A DNA stretch of 12,283 nucleotides from Chloroflexota bacterium (lineage in GTDB: Bacteria > Chloroflexota > Anaerolineae > Anaerolineales > Anaerolineaceae): NCBI GenBank assembly GCA_021796375.1, contig JAJYJF010000003.1, positions 8,180 through 20,462 of the forward strand, given 5' to 3'. This document shows positions 1-6,258 of this stretch, piece after piece (position 1 is the stretch's first letter; every line of letters starts with the position of its first letter). Made by a program: the position numbers and the translations under genes. Under the pieces are notes generated by a model. The model worked only from the letters and a program-made list of their open reading frames with translations. It was not told the origin of the DNA and ran no database searches.

Positions 1-407
1 GAGGCGCCTTCAGCGGCAAGGATCCGACCAAGGTCGACCGGTCCGGTGCGTACGCTGCTCGCTGGGTGGCAAAGAACATCGTCGCCGCGGGGTTGGCCGA
101 GCGCTGCGAGATCCAGGTGGCGTATGCTATCGGGGTGGCGCACCCGCTGTCGATCAATGTCGAAACTTTCGGCACCGGCGCGATCGAAGATGACGAGATC
201 GCTCTGCTGGTTAAAAACCACTTCGATCTGCGCCCGGGGGCCATCATTCGCGACCTCGACCTGCGCCGCCCGATCTACCGCCAAGTAGCCGCCTACGGCC
301 ATTTCGGCCGGGATGACCTGGACCTGCCCTGGGAGAAAACCAACAAAGCTGAGGAACTGCGCGCCGCCGCAGGCTTGAACGGGCGGGTTAAATCTCTTCA
401 AAATTAA
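1..407 (+). CDS. metK: S-adenosylmethionine synthetase, C-terminal part
   Basis: This is the 3' end of the methionine adenosyltransferase gene, which makes S-adenosylmethionine from methionine and ATP in the cytoplasm. The reading frame begins at base 3 and gives 134 visible residues; the start and the first two thirds lie outside the window. The visible part opens with the conserved loop [17 protein letters not shown], where the family's ATP/phosphate-binding lysine lies. It continues with [20 protein letters not shown], the [19 protein letters not shown] block, FDLRPG, and the family-typical ending AAYGHFGR...PWEKT. This order and the C-terminal length match MetK closely, and no residue of the visible motifs is missing. 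The gene ends at TAA 405-407 and converges on the Nudix gene, with a hairpin terminator between them. The identification is essentially certain. Confidence 0.96.
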   Translation, partial: GAFSGKDPTKVDRSGAYAARWVAKNIVAAGLAERCEIQVAYAIGVAHPLSINVETFGTGAIEDDEIALLVKNHFDLRPGAIIRDLDLRRPIYRQVAAYGHFGRDDLDLPWEKTNKAEELRAAAGLNGRVKSLQN

Positions 408-442
408 AGCCCCGGCGATTTAAATCGGAGCATTTTGCACAG

Positions 443-478
443 AAAACAGGAGCGGCCAGACCCCGCTCCTGTTTTTTT
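443..478. terminator. Bidirectional intrinsic terminator between metK and the Nudix gene
   Basis: The 13-nt arm AAAACAGGAGCGG (443-455) pairs perfectly with CCGCTCCTGTTTT (463-475) around a 7-nt loop. A run of seven T (472-478) follows on the plus strand. The A run at 443-446 becomes a shorter T run on the minus strand, so the hairpin can stop metK from the left and, more weakly, the Nudix operon from the right. It lies 36 bp past the metK stop and 18 bp past the Nudix stop. Confidence 0.9.
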
Positions 479-495
479 GCCTCCGTTTCGCGGGA

Positions 496-987
496 TCATT
501 CGCCGGCCGATATGATCTTGCGGGTCGCCAGGAAGGCCAGCTCGGGCAGCGCGCCGCGCTCGAAGAATGCCGCCTGATCGGCATCGTCGCCGGCCGCCAG
601 CGCCCCGCCGGTAACTTCCATCCGGTAGACGATGACAATATCTGCGCCCCCTTTGAACTCCGCACCGGAGAGCACGTCCAGCAGCCCCGTCACCCTGGCG
701 ACCAGCCCGGTCTCCTCAAGGCACTCCCGCTCCGCGGCGCGGGCCGGATCTTCCCCGGCGTCCACGTACCCGGCCGGGAGCGACCATAATCCTCTCTGGG
801 GCTCGTTTAACCTGCGGACGAGCAGGATTTTGTTCCCCTGCTCAACCAACCCGGCTGCAGCGACCTTCGGATCGGCAAAGTAAATCCAGCCGCATGCCGG
901 ACACACCGGCCGCACCGCGCCAAATTTCTCCAGCTCGATCACGGCGCTGCCGCACCGGACGCAGAAACGCACCTTTGATTCGCTCAT
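496..987 (-). CDS. Nudix hydrolase with N-terminal zinc ribbon
   Basis: The 163-residue protein is a cytoplasmic Nudix enzyme, expected to hydrolyse a nucleoside diphosphate linked to another group using Mg2+. An N-terminal zinc ribbon is formed by C9-x2-C12 and C29-x2-C32. The Nudix fold follows, with LWSLPAGYVDAGED and a complete Nudix box at about 73-95 (G73, E79, R87-E88, E91-E92, G94). The zinc ribbon before a Nudix box resembles the NudC/ADP-ribose-pyrophosphatase-like group, but the protein is shorter than classical NudC and I do not see that family's SQPWPFPxS signature, so the substrate is open. The start ATG (985-987) overlaps the anti-sigma stop by one base (TGATG). It has no Shine-Dalgarno of its own, so translation probably depends on coupling. 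It is the last gene of the sigma-factor operon. Confidence 0.88.
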   Translation of the reverse strand: MSESKVRFCVRCGSAVIELEKFGAVRPVCPACGWIYFADPKVAAAGLVEQGNKILLVRRLNEPQRGLWSLPAGYVDAGEDPARAAERECLEETGLVARVTGLLDVLSGAEFKGGADIVIVYRMEVTGGALAAGDDADQAAFFERGALPELAFLATRKIISAGE

Positions 988-2105
988 CAGTGGGGAAGGA
1001 TGCGCACCAGCAAGGCTGCCAGCCCGGTCAGGACGGCGAGCCCGGCGAAGAAAAATTCCATCGCGCGCAGGACAGGCCTGGCTGCAGCAGGAGCCGGCAG
1101 CACCGGCGCAAGCGCGGTCGGCAGCCGCGTGAATCCCGGAAGGACCGAGGTCGGGCTGCCCGCGCCGGATTGGACGGCCGTGGCCGGGGGGATCTCCGAG
1201 CCGGCTGCCGATTTAAATGCTTGTGCCGTCTCTCCCGGGGATGCCGGCAGGACTGTCCCGGTCGGCGTGGGTTGCCTGGTTTCAGGGGCAGCGGTTTCCG
1301 TCGGCGGAAGCGGGGTTGGCTCAGGAGTGGGGGTCTCGGTCGATCCCGTCACCTCCGGTCCCGGCCCTCCACCCAGCCCGTACGTCCCCGTGACCACGGG
1401 AATCTGCTCGGACGGCGTGAGGGTTGCGGCGGGGGTCTGCGGCTGGCTGCTTTTCGTTCGAGGCGGCGCTACACCCAGCGCCGTGTAAGGCGCGGAAGTC
1501 GGTTCCGCGGTTGGCGTGGGGCTGGCCGCGATCCCCGCCGGTGTGTCCGTTGGGGCCATCACCGATCCGGCAGCCAGGTCCGCGGGACCCCCGGGGGTCT
1601 GGGTAGCCGCGGGGGCCTGCATCAATAAAGGAGCTTCCTGGTTTTGGGTCGGGGTGGGCGGGGCAAGCGGCGCGGCAGCTGGGACGGCCGGTGCCTCGGT
1701 CGCGGCCGGCGCCTGAGTCTGCAGGGCCCTCGACCCGGCGGCGGAGGTAGGCACATTCTCCATGGCGGATAGGCTCTGGATGGGGTGGCTGGTGATCAGG
1801 TCGCTGGCAAACGCGATGACGAATAACAGGCTGGCCAGAACGGATGCCAGCCGTAAGGCCGGGAAGGCTCGGGGCACCGCCCGCTGGCGCACCATCGCCG
1901 GCTGGATGGTGAAGTTGCGCGGCGCTCGTTTCTGGGGGAGTTTGCGCAGGAGCAGGCTGGTCTGGCGCAGCTCGTCCAGGGCAGTCTGGAGGTCCGGCTG
2001 GTGCCGGAGGCGGAACTCCAGCTTCACCTGCTCGTGGTGAGGCAGCTCCCCGTCCAGATAAGCACACAGTACTTCGTAATCGCGGTCCGATAAATGCTGG
2101 GTCAT
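987..2105 (-). CDS. Anti-sigma-factor-like membrane protein with Thr/Pro-rich extracytoplasmic linker
   Basis: The 372-residue protein is the probable regulator of the sigma factor encoded just upstream. Residues 1-60 resemble the cytoplasmic domain of many anti-sigma factors (CAYLDGELPHHE..., then a second helix ending RQTSLLLRKLP). The HxxxCxxC zinc motif of ZAS anti-sigma factors is absent; only C14 is present. A membrane segment at about 83-101 is followed by roughly 245 residues rich in Pro, Thr, Ala and Gln. A second membrane segment lies at about 350-368, just before the C-terminal ILPH. The topology is probably N-terminus inside, linker outside, short tail inside. The start overlaps the sigma stop as ATGA, with GAGG seven bases upstream. 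The role is inferred from gene order plus the N-terminal domain; the linker has no recognisable enzymatic or sensory fold. Confidence 0.8.
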   Translation of the reverse strand: MTQHLSDRDYEVLCAYLDGELPHHEQVKLEFRLRHQPDLQTALDELRQTSLLLRKLPQKRAPRNFTIQPAMVRQRAVPRAFPALRLASVLASLLFVIAFASDLITSHPIQSLSAMENVPTSAAGSRALQTQAPAATEAPAVPAAAPLAPPTPTQNQEAPLLMQAPAATQTPGGPADLAAGSVMAPTDTPAGIAASPTPTAEPTSAPYTALGVAPPRTKSSQPQTPAATLTPSEQIPVVTGTYGLGGGPGPEVTGSTETPTPEPTPLPPTETAAPETRQPTPTGTVLPASPGETAQAFKSAAGSEIPPATAVQSGAGSPTSVLPGFTRLPTALAPVLPAPAAARPVLRAMEFFFAGLAVLTGLAALLVRILPH

Positions 2106-2710
2106 TGGGTTGCCTCGTCTTCAAGACGAAAAGCCAGCGGCAAAAGTTCCCCGAATCCCTGCAGGCAGCCCCGCAGCCGCATCCTGGCGCGCGCCAGCCG
2201 GCTTTTTACCGTTCCCAGCGGTTTCCCGATCGCAGCTGAAACTTCCGAGTAATCCATGCCCTGGATATCCACCAGGATGACGATCAAACGAAATTCTTCC
2301 GGCAACCCCCCCAGGCAGCGCTGGATGGCCTGCTCGAGCTCCGCCCGCTCGACGCTCTCCTCCGGAGAGGGTCCGTCCGAGGCCAGCCAGCGCGGGGATT
2401 CGATCTCCTCGTCGTCCTCCGTGGCCGGCTCGAGCGAGGTGGTCGGATGGCGGTGGCGCCGGCGCAGCTCGTCGTAGCAGCTGTTCGTAACCATGCGCAG
2501 CACCCAGGCCCGGAACGAGCCTCCGCGGTACGACCTCAGGTTTTTGTAAGCGGAGAGGAAGGCATTCTGTGTCGCGTCCGCGGCTGCCGCCTCTTCGGAA
2601 AGCATGCGGTAGGCAAGGTTATAAGCCTGGTTCTGGTAGGCCAGAACCAGGCGGTTGAAGGCACCCAGATCGCCGGATTGAGCGTCCTTGATCAGGCCTA
2701 GCTCATCCAT
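2102..2710 (-). CDS. ECF-family RNA polymerase sigma factor (sigma-70 family)
   Basis: The 202-residue protein has the two-domain plan of extracytoplasmic-function sigma factors. Region 2 (about 16-86) contains FNRLVLAYQNQAYNLAYRML, the DATQNAFLSAYKNL segment and the -10-recognition stretch FRAWVLRMVTNSCYDELRRR. An acidic linker (about 92-122) follows. Region 4 (about 123-182) has LPEEFRLIVILVDIQGMDYS and the helix-turn-helix end IGKPLGTVKSRLARARMRLR. Region 3 is absent, as expected for ECF factors. The start ATG lies inside the end of the DUF3054-like gene (8-bp overlap), and the stop overlaps the anti-sigma start by 4 bp, so all three are probably co-translated. It should direct RNA polymerase to an envelope or stress regulon when released by its anti-sigma partner. 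The C-terminal 20 residues extend past region 4 and are unassigned. Confidence 0.95.
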   Translation of the reverse strand: MDELGLIKDAQSGDLGAFNRLVLAYQNQAYNLAYRMLSEEAAAADATQNAFLSAYKNLRSYRGGSFRAWVLRMVTNSCYDELRRRHRHPTTSLEPATEDDEEIESPRWLASDGPSPEESVERAELEQAIQRCLGGLPEEFRLIVILVDIQGMDYSEVSAAIGKPLGTVKSRLARARMRLRGCLQGFGELLPLAFRLEDEATQ

Positions 2711-3101
2711 GACCTGCCTGCACCCGGGATAGGACGGCGAGCACGCCGCGCCAGGCGGTCATCGATACAGCCGTCACGGCTAAGAGGACCAGCACAAAAA
2801 GGGGGAGGATGGGAGCGCCCAGCCAGGCGCCTCTCAGCCAGGTGGCCAGCGGAACGCCCAGCAGGGCTGCCGCTGCCGGCTTCCAAAGCCGGCGGAGGTC
2901 GGCCCGGCTTTCAGTGCGGTATAGACCGAGCATACCAGCCGACAGCCCCCAGCCAACGCAAAGGGGGATGAAAGTCGTGAACATCCGTAAGAATGCCGTC
3001 CCCTCGCCATGGGAGGCAAAACCGGCGACGGTGATCAGCAGGATCACGATCGCGTCGCCGAGGGGCAGAATCGCTGCAGGCTGCGGACGGGAATCGTGCA
3101 T
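2703..3101 (-). CDS. Four-TM membrane protein, DUF3054-like
   Basis: The 132-residue hydrophobic protein has four likely membrane segments, at about 12-29, 41-61, 74-92 and 97-123. The opening LPLGDAIVILLITVAGFASH resembles the GDA...GRxSH start of the DUF3054 family, and the length of about 130 residues fits. Members are uncharacterised inner-membrane proteins, so no function can be given. It is the first gene of the operon, and its last 8 bp overlap the start of the sigma factor. The start was chosen because no other in-frame ATG precedes the first membrane segment. There is no Shine-Dalgarno before it, but a -10 box ends 12 bases upstream, which points to a leaderless or nearly leaderless message. 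Placement ahead of a sigma/anti-sigma pair raises the possibility that it takes part in sensing, but this is only inference. Confidence 0.75.
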   Translation of the reverse strand: MHDSRPQPAAILPLGDAIVILLITVAGFASHGEGTAFLRMFTTFIPLCVGWGLSAGMLGLYRTESRADLRRLWKPAAAALLGVPLATWLRGAWLGAPILPLFVLVLLAVTAVSMTAWRGVLAVLSRVQAGHG

Positions 3102-3113
3102 GGGATGTGAGGT

Positions 3114-3142
3114 ATCGTATCTTAAAGCGGGTGATCCGTCAA
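3114..3142 (-). promoter_or_regulatory. Sigma70-type promoter for the DUF3054-sigma-anti-sigma-Nudix operon
   Basis: Read on the minus strand, TTGACG (3142-3137) and TACGAT (3119-3114) are separated by exactly 17 bases. This is a 5/6 match at -35 and a good -10. Transcription should begin around 3106-3108, only about 5-7 bases before the ATG at 3101. The boxes do not have the GGAAC-type -35 common for ECF sigma factors, so the operon seems driven by the housekeeping sigma rather than by its own product. Confidence 0.65.
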
Positions 3143-3267
3143 GAATCGTGGATTCGCCGGCCGGTAGAAGCGGAGCGAGTCCGGCGGTTGGGATTGTTTT
3201 TCACCCTCCCGCGTGGATGAACGCCCCTGGGGGTCGCCGGCAGGCGGGGCAGGCGCGAGGAGGCGCG

Positions 3268-4791
3268 CTATTCCTCTTCCCGGCTGCGCAGGTGCGGAAA
3301 GAGGATCACCTCCCGGATCGAATGGTGATCGGTGAGGAGCATCACCAGCCGGTCGATCCCCATCCCAAACCCGCCGCTCGGCGGCATGCCGTAAGACATG
3401 GCGCGTAGGTAATCCTCGTCCATCGGGTGGCGCTCCTCATCATCCGCCGCGTATTCGCGCCCCATCTCGAGAAAACGGGCTTCCTGGTCGAGAGGATCAT
3501 TCAGCTCGGTGAACGCATTGCACAGCTCCATGCCGCCGATAAACCCCTCAAACCGCTCCACGGTCTGCGGGTCCCCCGGCTTGCTCTTCGCCAGCGGAGA
3601 AATATCGCGCGGATAGTCATAAAGAAATGTGGGCTGGATCAGCGTGGGCTCGAGGAAATCTCCCAGCATCCCATCCACGAGCTTCCCCCACGCGGCGTGC
3701 GGGTTGGGGTTCATCCCCTTTGCTCGCATGGCTGCCAGGAGGCTTTCGACCTCCGGGAACTGGTCGATATCGATCCCCGCGGTTTCGATCAACCCCTGGC
3801 GCAGCGACAGCCGCCGCCAGGGTGGGGTCAGGTCGATCTCATGCCCGTTGAACTGGATCTTCTGCGTCCCGAGCACCTGGCCGCTGGCGAATGAGATCAT
3901 CTCCTCCGTCATCTGCATGATGCTCAGGTAGTTCGCGTAGGCCATGTAAAACTCGAGCTGGGTGAATTCGGGGTTGTGTTTAAAAGAAACCCCTTCATTG
4001 CGGAAATCGCGCCCGATCTCGTAGACCCGGTCCAGCCCGCCGACCAGCAGGCGTTTCAGGTAGAGCTCGAAGGAGATCCGCAGGTACAGATCTTGTTTGA
4101 GCTGGTTGTGGTGGGTGACGAACGGTTTTGCCGCCGCGCCCCCATAAATCGGCTGCAGGATCGGTGTTTCGACCTCGAGAAAACCTTGCGCGTCCAGGTA
4201 GCGGCGCAGCGCCGCAACGGTGGCAGCCCGGACGCGAAAAATCTCGCGGACCTCCGGGTTAACCGCCAGGTCTGCGTAGCGCTGCCTGAAGCGGGTTTCA
4301 GGATCCGTCAGGGCGGCGTGGCGGATTACCTCGCCGTCCACCACCTCATCCTTTGCCGCGGGCAGCGGGGTCAGCGCTTTTGCCAGCATCTTGAAAGACT
4401 GCACCTGCAAGGTGACTTCCCCGGTCCGCGTGCGGAAGACCGTCCCGCTGGCCTGGATAAAATCCCCCAGGTCGTATTCGTGGTTGAAGCCGTCCAGCGC
4501 TTCCTGGCCCAGCTCGTTAGCGCGGAAGAAGAGCTGGATGCGGCCGGACCCATCCTCGATGTGCGCGAAGGTGATCTTTCCCATCGGGCGGACTGCCCGC
4601 AGCCTCCCGGCCAGGGTAGCTGCCACGGGATTCGGGTTCGCGCTCGCCTCTTCGCGTTCGAAAAGCGCGCGCGCCTCGGCGGTGGTGTGGGTCACCTCCG
4701 AGCGGGTAGGATACGGCTCAATCCCATGCTCGCGCAGGCGTTGGATTTTCTCCAGCCGGGCTTGCTCCAGTGCGGTTCTCTCTCTTTCCAT
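3268..4791 (-). CDS. lysS: Lysyl-tRNA synthetase, class II
   Basis: The 507-residue cytoplasmic enzyme charges tRNA-Lys with lysine using ATP. The length is close to the usual size of about 500. Residues 57-138 form the OB-fold anticodon-binding domain (VAATLAGRLRAVRPMGKITF, then HIEDGSGRIQLF). The class II catalytic core follows, with motif 1 around 183-212 (RVRAATVAALRRYLD...FLEVETPIL), motif 2 at about 260-282 (GRDFRNEGVSFKHNPEFTQL) and motif 3 at 473-486 (GGFGMGIDRLVMLL). The SPLAKSKPGDP stretch and FIGGMELCNAFTELNDP are characteristic of bacterial LysS. The ATG at 4789-4791 has a GGGA-type ribosome site six bases upstream and begins a typical charged N-terminal helix. It lies downstream of greA in the same direction, but a terminator between them means it probably also has its own promoter. 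No truncation or missing catalytic motif is seen. Confidence 0.98.
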   Translation of the reverse strand: MERERTALEQARLEKIQRLREHGIEPYPTRSEVTHTTAEARALFEREEASANPNPVAATLAGRLRAVRPMGKITFAHIEDGSGRIQLFFRANELGQEALDGFNHEYDLGDFIQASGTVFRTRTGEVTLQVQSFKMLAKALTPLPAAKDEVVDGEVIRHAALTDPETRFRQRYADLAVNPEVREIFRVRAATVAALRRYLDAQGFLEVETPILQPIYGGAAAKPFVTHHNQLKQDLYLRISFELYLKRLLVGGLDRVYEIGRDFRNEGVSFKHNPEFTQLEFYMAYANYLSIMQMTEEMISFASGQVLGTQKIQFNGHEIDLTPPWRRLSLRQGLIETAGIDIDQFPEVESLLAAMRAKGMNPNPHAAWGKLVDGMLGDFLEPTLIQPTFLYDYPRDISPLAKSKPGDPQTVERFEGFIGGMELCNAFTELNDPLDQEARFLEMGREYAADDEERHPMDEDYLRAMSYGMPPSGGFGMGIDRLVMLLTDHHSIREVILFPHLRSREEE

Positions 4792-4863
4792 AGTTCATCC
4801 CATTCTTGAAGCGATTTTATCGCGGTTTTCCGAAAGGCGGATTTCTCCAGCTATCATACCCGA

Positions 4864-4899
4864 AAAAGAAAAGCCCCGCGCCAGGTTTCTGGGCGGGGC
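4864..4899 (-). terminator. Intrinsic terminator after greA
   Basis: On the minus strand, GCCCCGC (4899-4893) pairs with GCGGGGC (4879-4873). The stem is extended inward by CCAG/CTGG with one bulged base, and a T-rich tract (TTTTCTTTT, 4872-4864) follows. It starts about 20 bp past the greA stop and lies 73 bp before the lysS ATG, so it should separate greA from lysS transcription, at least partly. Confidence 0.85.
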
Positions 4900-4919
4900 A
4901 GGATCCACAAGCCCCAGAT

Positions 4920-5381
4920 TTATTCCACCTTGACCACCGACACGGTAAAGGAACCAGCCGGCGCGTCGACCTGCACGCTATCGCCGGTTTTCCGATTTAA
5001 CAAAGATTTACCGAGTGGTGATTCATTAGAAATTCGGCCGGCGCGCGGGTTGGCTTCTGCGGCGCCCACGATGGTGTACATCTCTGGCTCGTTCCCGTCT
5101 TCCTGAATGGTCACCTTCGATCCAATTTGAACAACTTCAGCCTGATCCGTCTCGGTGATCACGCGCGCGGTCGCCAGAAGTACTTCGAGCTCTTTGATGC
5201 GTCCTTCAACGAATGCCTGCTCGTTCTTTGCAGCTTCATATTCAGCGTTTTCGATCAATTCGCCGCCCTCCATGGCTTCATGGAGGCGGTTGGCGATCTC
5301 CTGGCGTTTGGAGCTGCGCAGAAAATCTAACTCTTCTTGTAACTTTTCATAACCCTCTCGGGTTAAAAACGAGGTAGGCAT
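4920..5381 (-). CDS. greA: Transcription elongation factor GreA
   Basis: The 153-residue protein binds the secondary channel of RNA polymerase and stimulates cleavage of backtracked RNA. Residues 1-75 form the antiparallel coiled coil (LTREGYEKLQEELDFL ... NEQAFVEGRIKELEVLL). The tip loop GGELIENAEYEAAKNEQ is at 39-55. The C-terminal FKBP-like domain (about 80-153) includes the conserved ESPLGKSLLNRKTGDSV stretch. Length and architecture are normal. One feature is unusual: numbering matches E. coli GreA, and the tip acidic residue that is D41 there is E41 here, while E44 is kept. The ATG at 5379-5381 has an AGGA site six bases upstream. The gene has its own promoter at 5489-5517 and a terminator before lysS; greA next to lysS is a common arrangement in several phyla. 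Confidence 0.97.
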   Translation of the reverse strand: MPTSFLTREGYEKLQEELDFLRSSKRQEIANRLHEAMEGGELIENAEYEAAKNEQAFVEGRIKELEVLLATARVITETDQAEVVQIGSKVTIQEDGNEPEMYTIVGAAEANPRAGRISNESPLGKSLLNRKTGDSVQVDAPAGSFTVSVVKVE

Positions 5382-5488
5382 GGTTCATCCTGTTTCAACA
5401 TCCATTGATCGATTGGCTCTGCAAAATGAAAGCAGATAAACGCAAACAGCGCTTTTGGAGGTTAAACCTTCATAAACGCTGCAACAAA

Positions 5489-5517
5489 ATCATAACATAA
5501 ACCCGGTCGGAATGCAA
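5489..5517 (-). promoter_or_regulatory. greA: Sigma70-type promoter for greA
   Basis: On the minus strand, TTGCAT (5517-5512) and TATGAT (5494-5489) are separated by exactly 17 bases. Transcription would start near 5482, giving a leader of about 100 nt before the greA ATG. The leader carries the near-palindrome AGGTTAAACCT (5459-5469) about 13 bases past the predicted start. The surrounding DNA is clearly more AT-rich than the neighbouring genes. Confidence 0.6.
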
Positions 5518-5533
5518 GCAAATTTGACATCGT

Positions 5534-5550
5534 ATTAACGGAATGTTAAT
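5534..5550. repeat. Short inverted repeat in the lipoprotein-greA intergenic region
   Basis: ATTAAC (5534-5539) and GTTAAT (5545-5550) are perfect inverted arms around five bases. The site lies just upstream of the predicted greA -35 box and after the stop of the lipoprotein gene. It is too weak and AT-rich to be a terminator stem, and could be an operator or chance in AT-rich DNA. The rest of the 228-bp gap 5382-5609 holds only the greA promoter and leader. Confidence 0.3.
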
Positions 5551-5609
5551 TGATAAGCGTCCATCCTGTTTTTCCCCCATTCGAAAGATATTGGAGCGCC
5601 CAGGCCAGT

Positions 5610-6146
5610 TCAGCCTGACGAGGGTGTCGGCGTGCCGATGACCGGTACGTTGGCCTGGTCGCCTTTTACGGAGACGGTTCCATTAAAAATCCAGCAGTGA
5701 TCGGTTGGAATCCTGCGGTGGAGCTTTGGGGTCGGGACGTACCACCAGAACCCATCAGCGGTTTTCCCCTCGACCGTGAGGCTGTCTCCGGGGAACAGGA
5801 TCGCATCAACCGGATAGCCGTCCCCCGCCCCACCGCGGCAGTAAGTGTAGTACATCACCTCGATCACCGGCATTGCGGCCAGCAGCGGCAGGGTGGCAGA
5901 CGGTTTGAGCTCAAGCGAAGGGGTGGGCGGCAGCGTGGGTTGGGAAATCGGTGTGGCCGTGACGGTCACCAGCGCCGTCTGCGTCAGCGGGAGCGGGGTT
6001 AGCTGCGCGACGACCGTCTCCGCCGCTGCCGTTAACGCCGCGTCGCTCCCCGGCAGCCGGGCCGGCGCAAATGAGAGCACACTGCAACCCCCCAAAAACA
6101 GCAAAGCTAAACTCAATCCGGCCAGATGCACTCTCCTGATCTGCAT
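5610..6146 (-). CDS. Lipoprotein with Thr/Pro linker and SH3-like domain
   Basis: The 178-residue protein has an N-terminal lipoprotein signal: RR at 4-5, a hydrophobic core, then the lipobox LGGC with C21 as the lipidated cysteine. It is therefore predicted to be anchored on the outer face of the cytoplasmic membrane. Residues 40-90 form a Thr/Pro/Leu-rich linker. Residues about 96-158 look like a bacterial SH3-like domain (YTYCRGGAGDGYPVDAILF, then DGFWWYVPTP and HCWIFNG), with a cysteine pair, C103 and C151, that may form a disulphide. Such domains usually bind cell-wall or surface ligands; the ligand here is unknown. The start is well supported by AGGAGG (6153-6158) seven bases upstream. 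It appears monocistronic, divergent from cysS, and has no visible terminator. Confidence 0.87.
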   Translation of the reverse strand: MQIRRVHLAGLSLALLFLGGCSVLSFAPARLPGSDAALTAAAETVVAQLTPLPLTQTALVTVTATPISQPTLPPTPSLELKPSATLPLLAAMPVIEVMYYTYCRGGAGDGYPVDAILFPGDSLTVEGKTADGFWWYVPTPKLHRRIPTDHCWIFNGTVSVKGDQANVPVIGTPTPSSG

Positions 6147-6152
6147 TCAATC

Positions 6153-6178
6153 CCTCCTTATCAGGTCAAAATATTATA
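6153..6178 (-). promoter_or_regulatory. -10 box and strong ribosome site of the lipoprotein gene
   Basis: A perfect TATAAT lies at 6178-6173 on the minus strand, followed by AGGAGG at 6158-6153 and the ATG at 6146. The -35 position (TTTTTC, 6201-6196) is poor, so the promoter call rests on the -10 box and position. The predicted leader is about 20 bases. Confidence 0.5.
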
Positions 6179-6212
6179 ATATAAACCGCCCGCCCGAAAA
6201 ATCCAGTTTCTT

Positions 6213-6254
6213 TGTTATACTTATCCTCAGATTTGACTTACCCTTCAGGCAGGA
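6213..6254 (+). promoter_or_regulatory. cysS: Possible extended -10 promoter and ribosome site of cysS
   Basis: TGTTATACT (6213-6221) fits an extended -10 (TGn followed by TATACT); no good -35 is visible. Transcription would start near 6228, leaving a leader of about 30 bases that carries AGGCAGGA (6247-6254) just before the ATG at 6259. Such a short leader leaves no room for a T-box. Confidence 0.4.
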
Positions 6255-6258
6255 TCGT

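Noticed and set aside
894..1628. Plus-strand open frame of 244 codons opposite the anti-sigma gene
   Set aside because: Arg/Gly-rich composition is the mirror of the Pro/Thr/Ala-rich linker, and it overlaps the coupled minus-strand operon.
3143..3267. Terminator after lysS
   Set aside because: Some GC-rich inverted arms exist (for example CGCCGG/CCGGCG) but the loop is long and there is no T run on the minus strand.
3976..4809. Long open frame (277 codons) on the plus strand opposite lysS
   Set aside because: It is entirely antisense to a clear LysS, has no recognisable domain, and long open shadow frames are expected opposite GC-rich genes.
4811..4823. GCGAT-TTT-ATCGC hairpin in the lysS leader as a regulator or terminator
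   Set aside because: The stem is only five pairs with no T run or conserved context, so it may be chance.
5524..5552. Plus-strand TTGACA with TAATTG 17 bases on, as a promoter
   Set aside because: The -10 is poor and no plus-strand gene follows; it would only read antisense to the lipoprotein gene.
5893..6258. N-terminal extension of cysS by about 120 residues
   Set aside because: The extension is the open complement of the lipoprotein gene and its promoter, resembles no CysS, and a ribosome site precedes the ATG at 6259.
6222..6258. T-box leader upstream of cysS
   Set aside because: The leader after the candidate promoter is only about 30 bases, with no T-box core or terminator hairpin.
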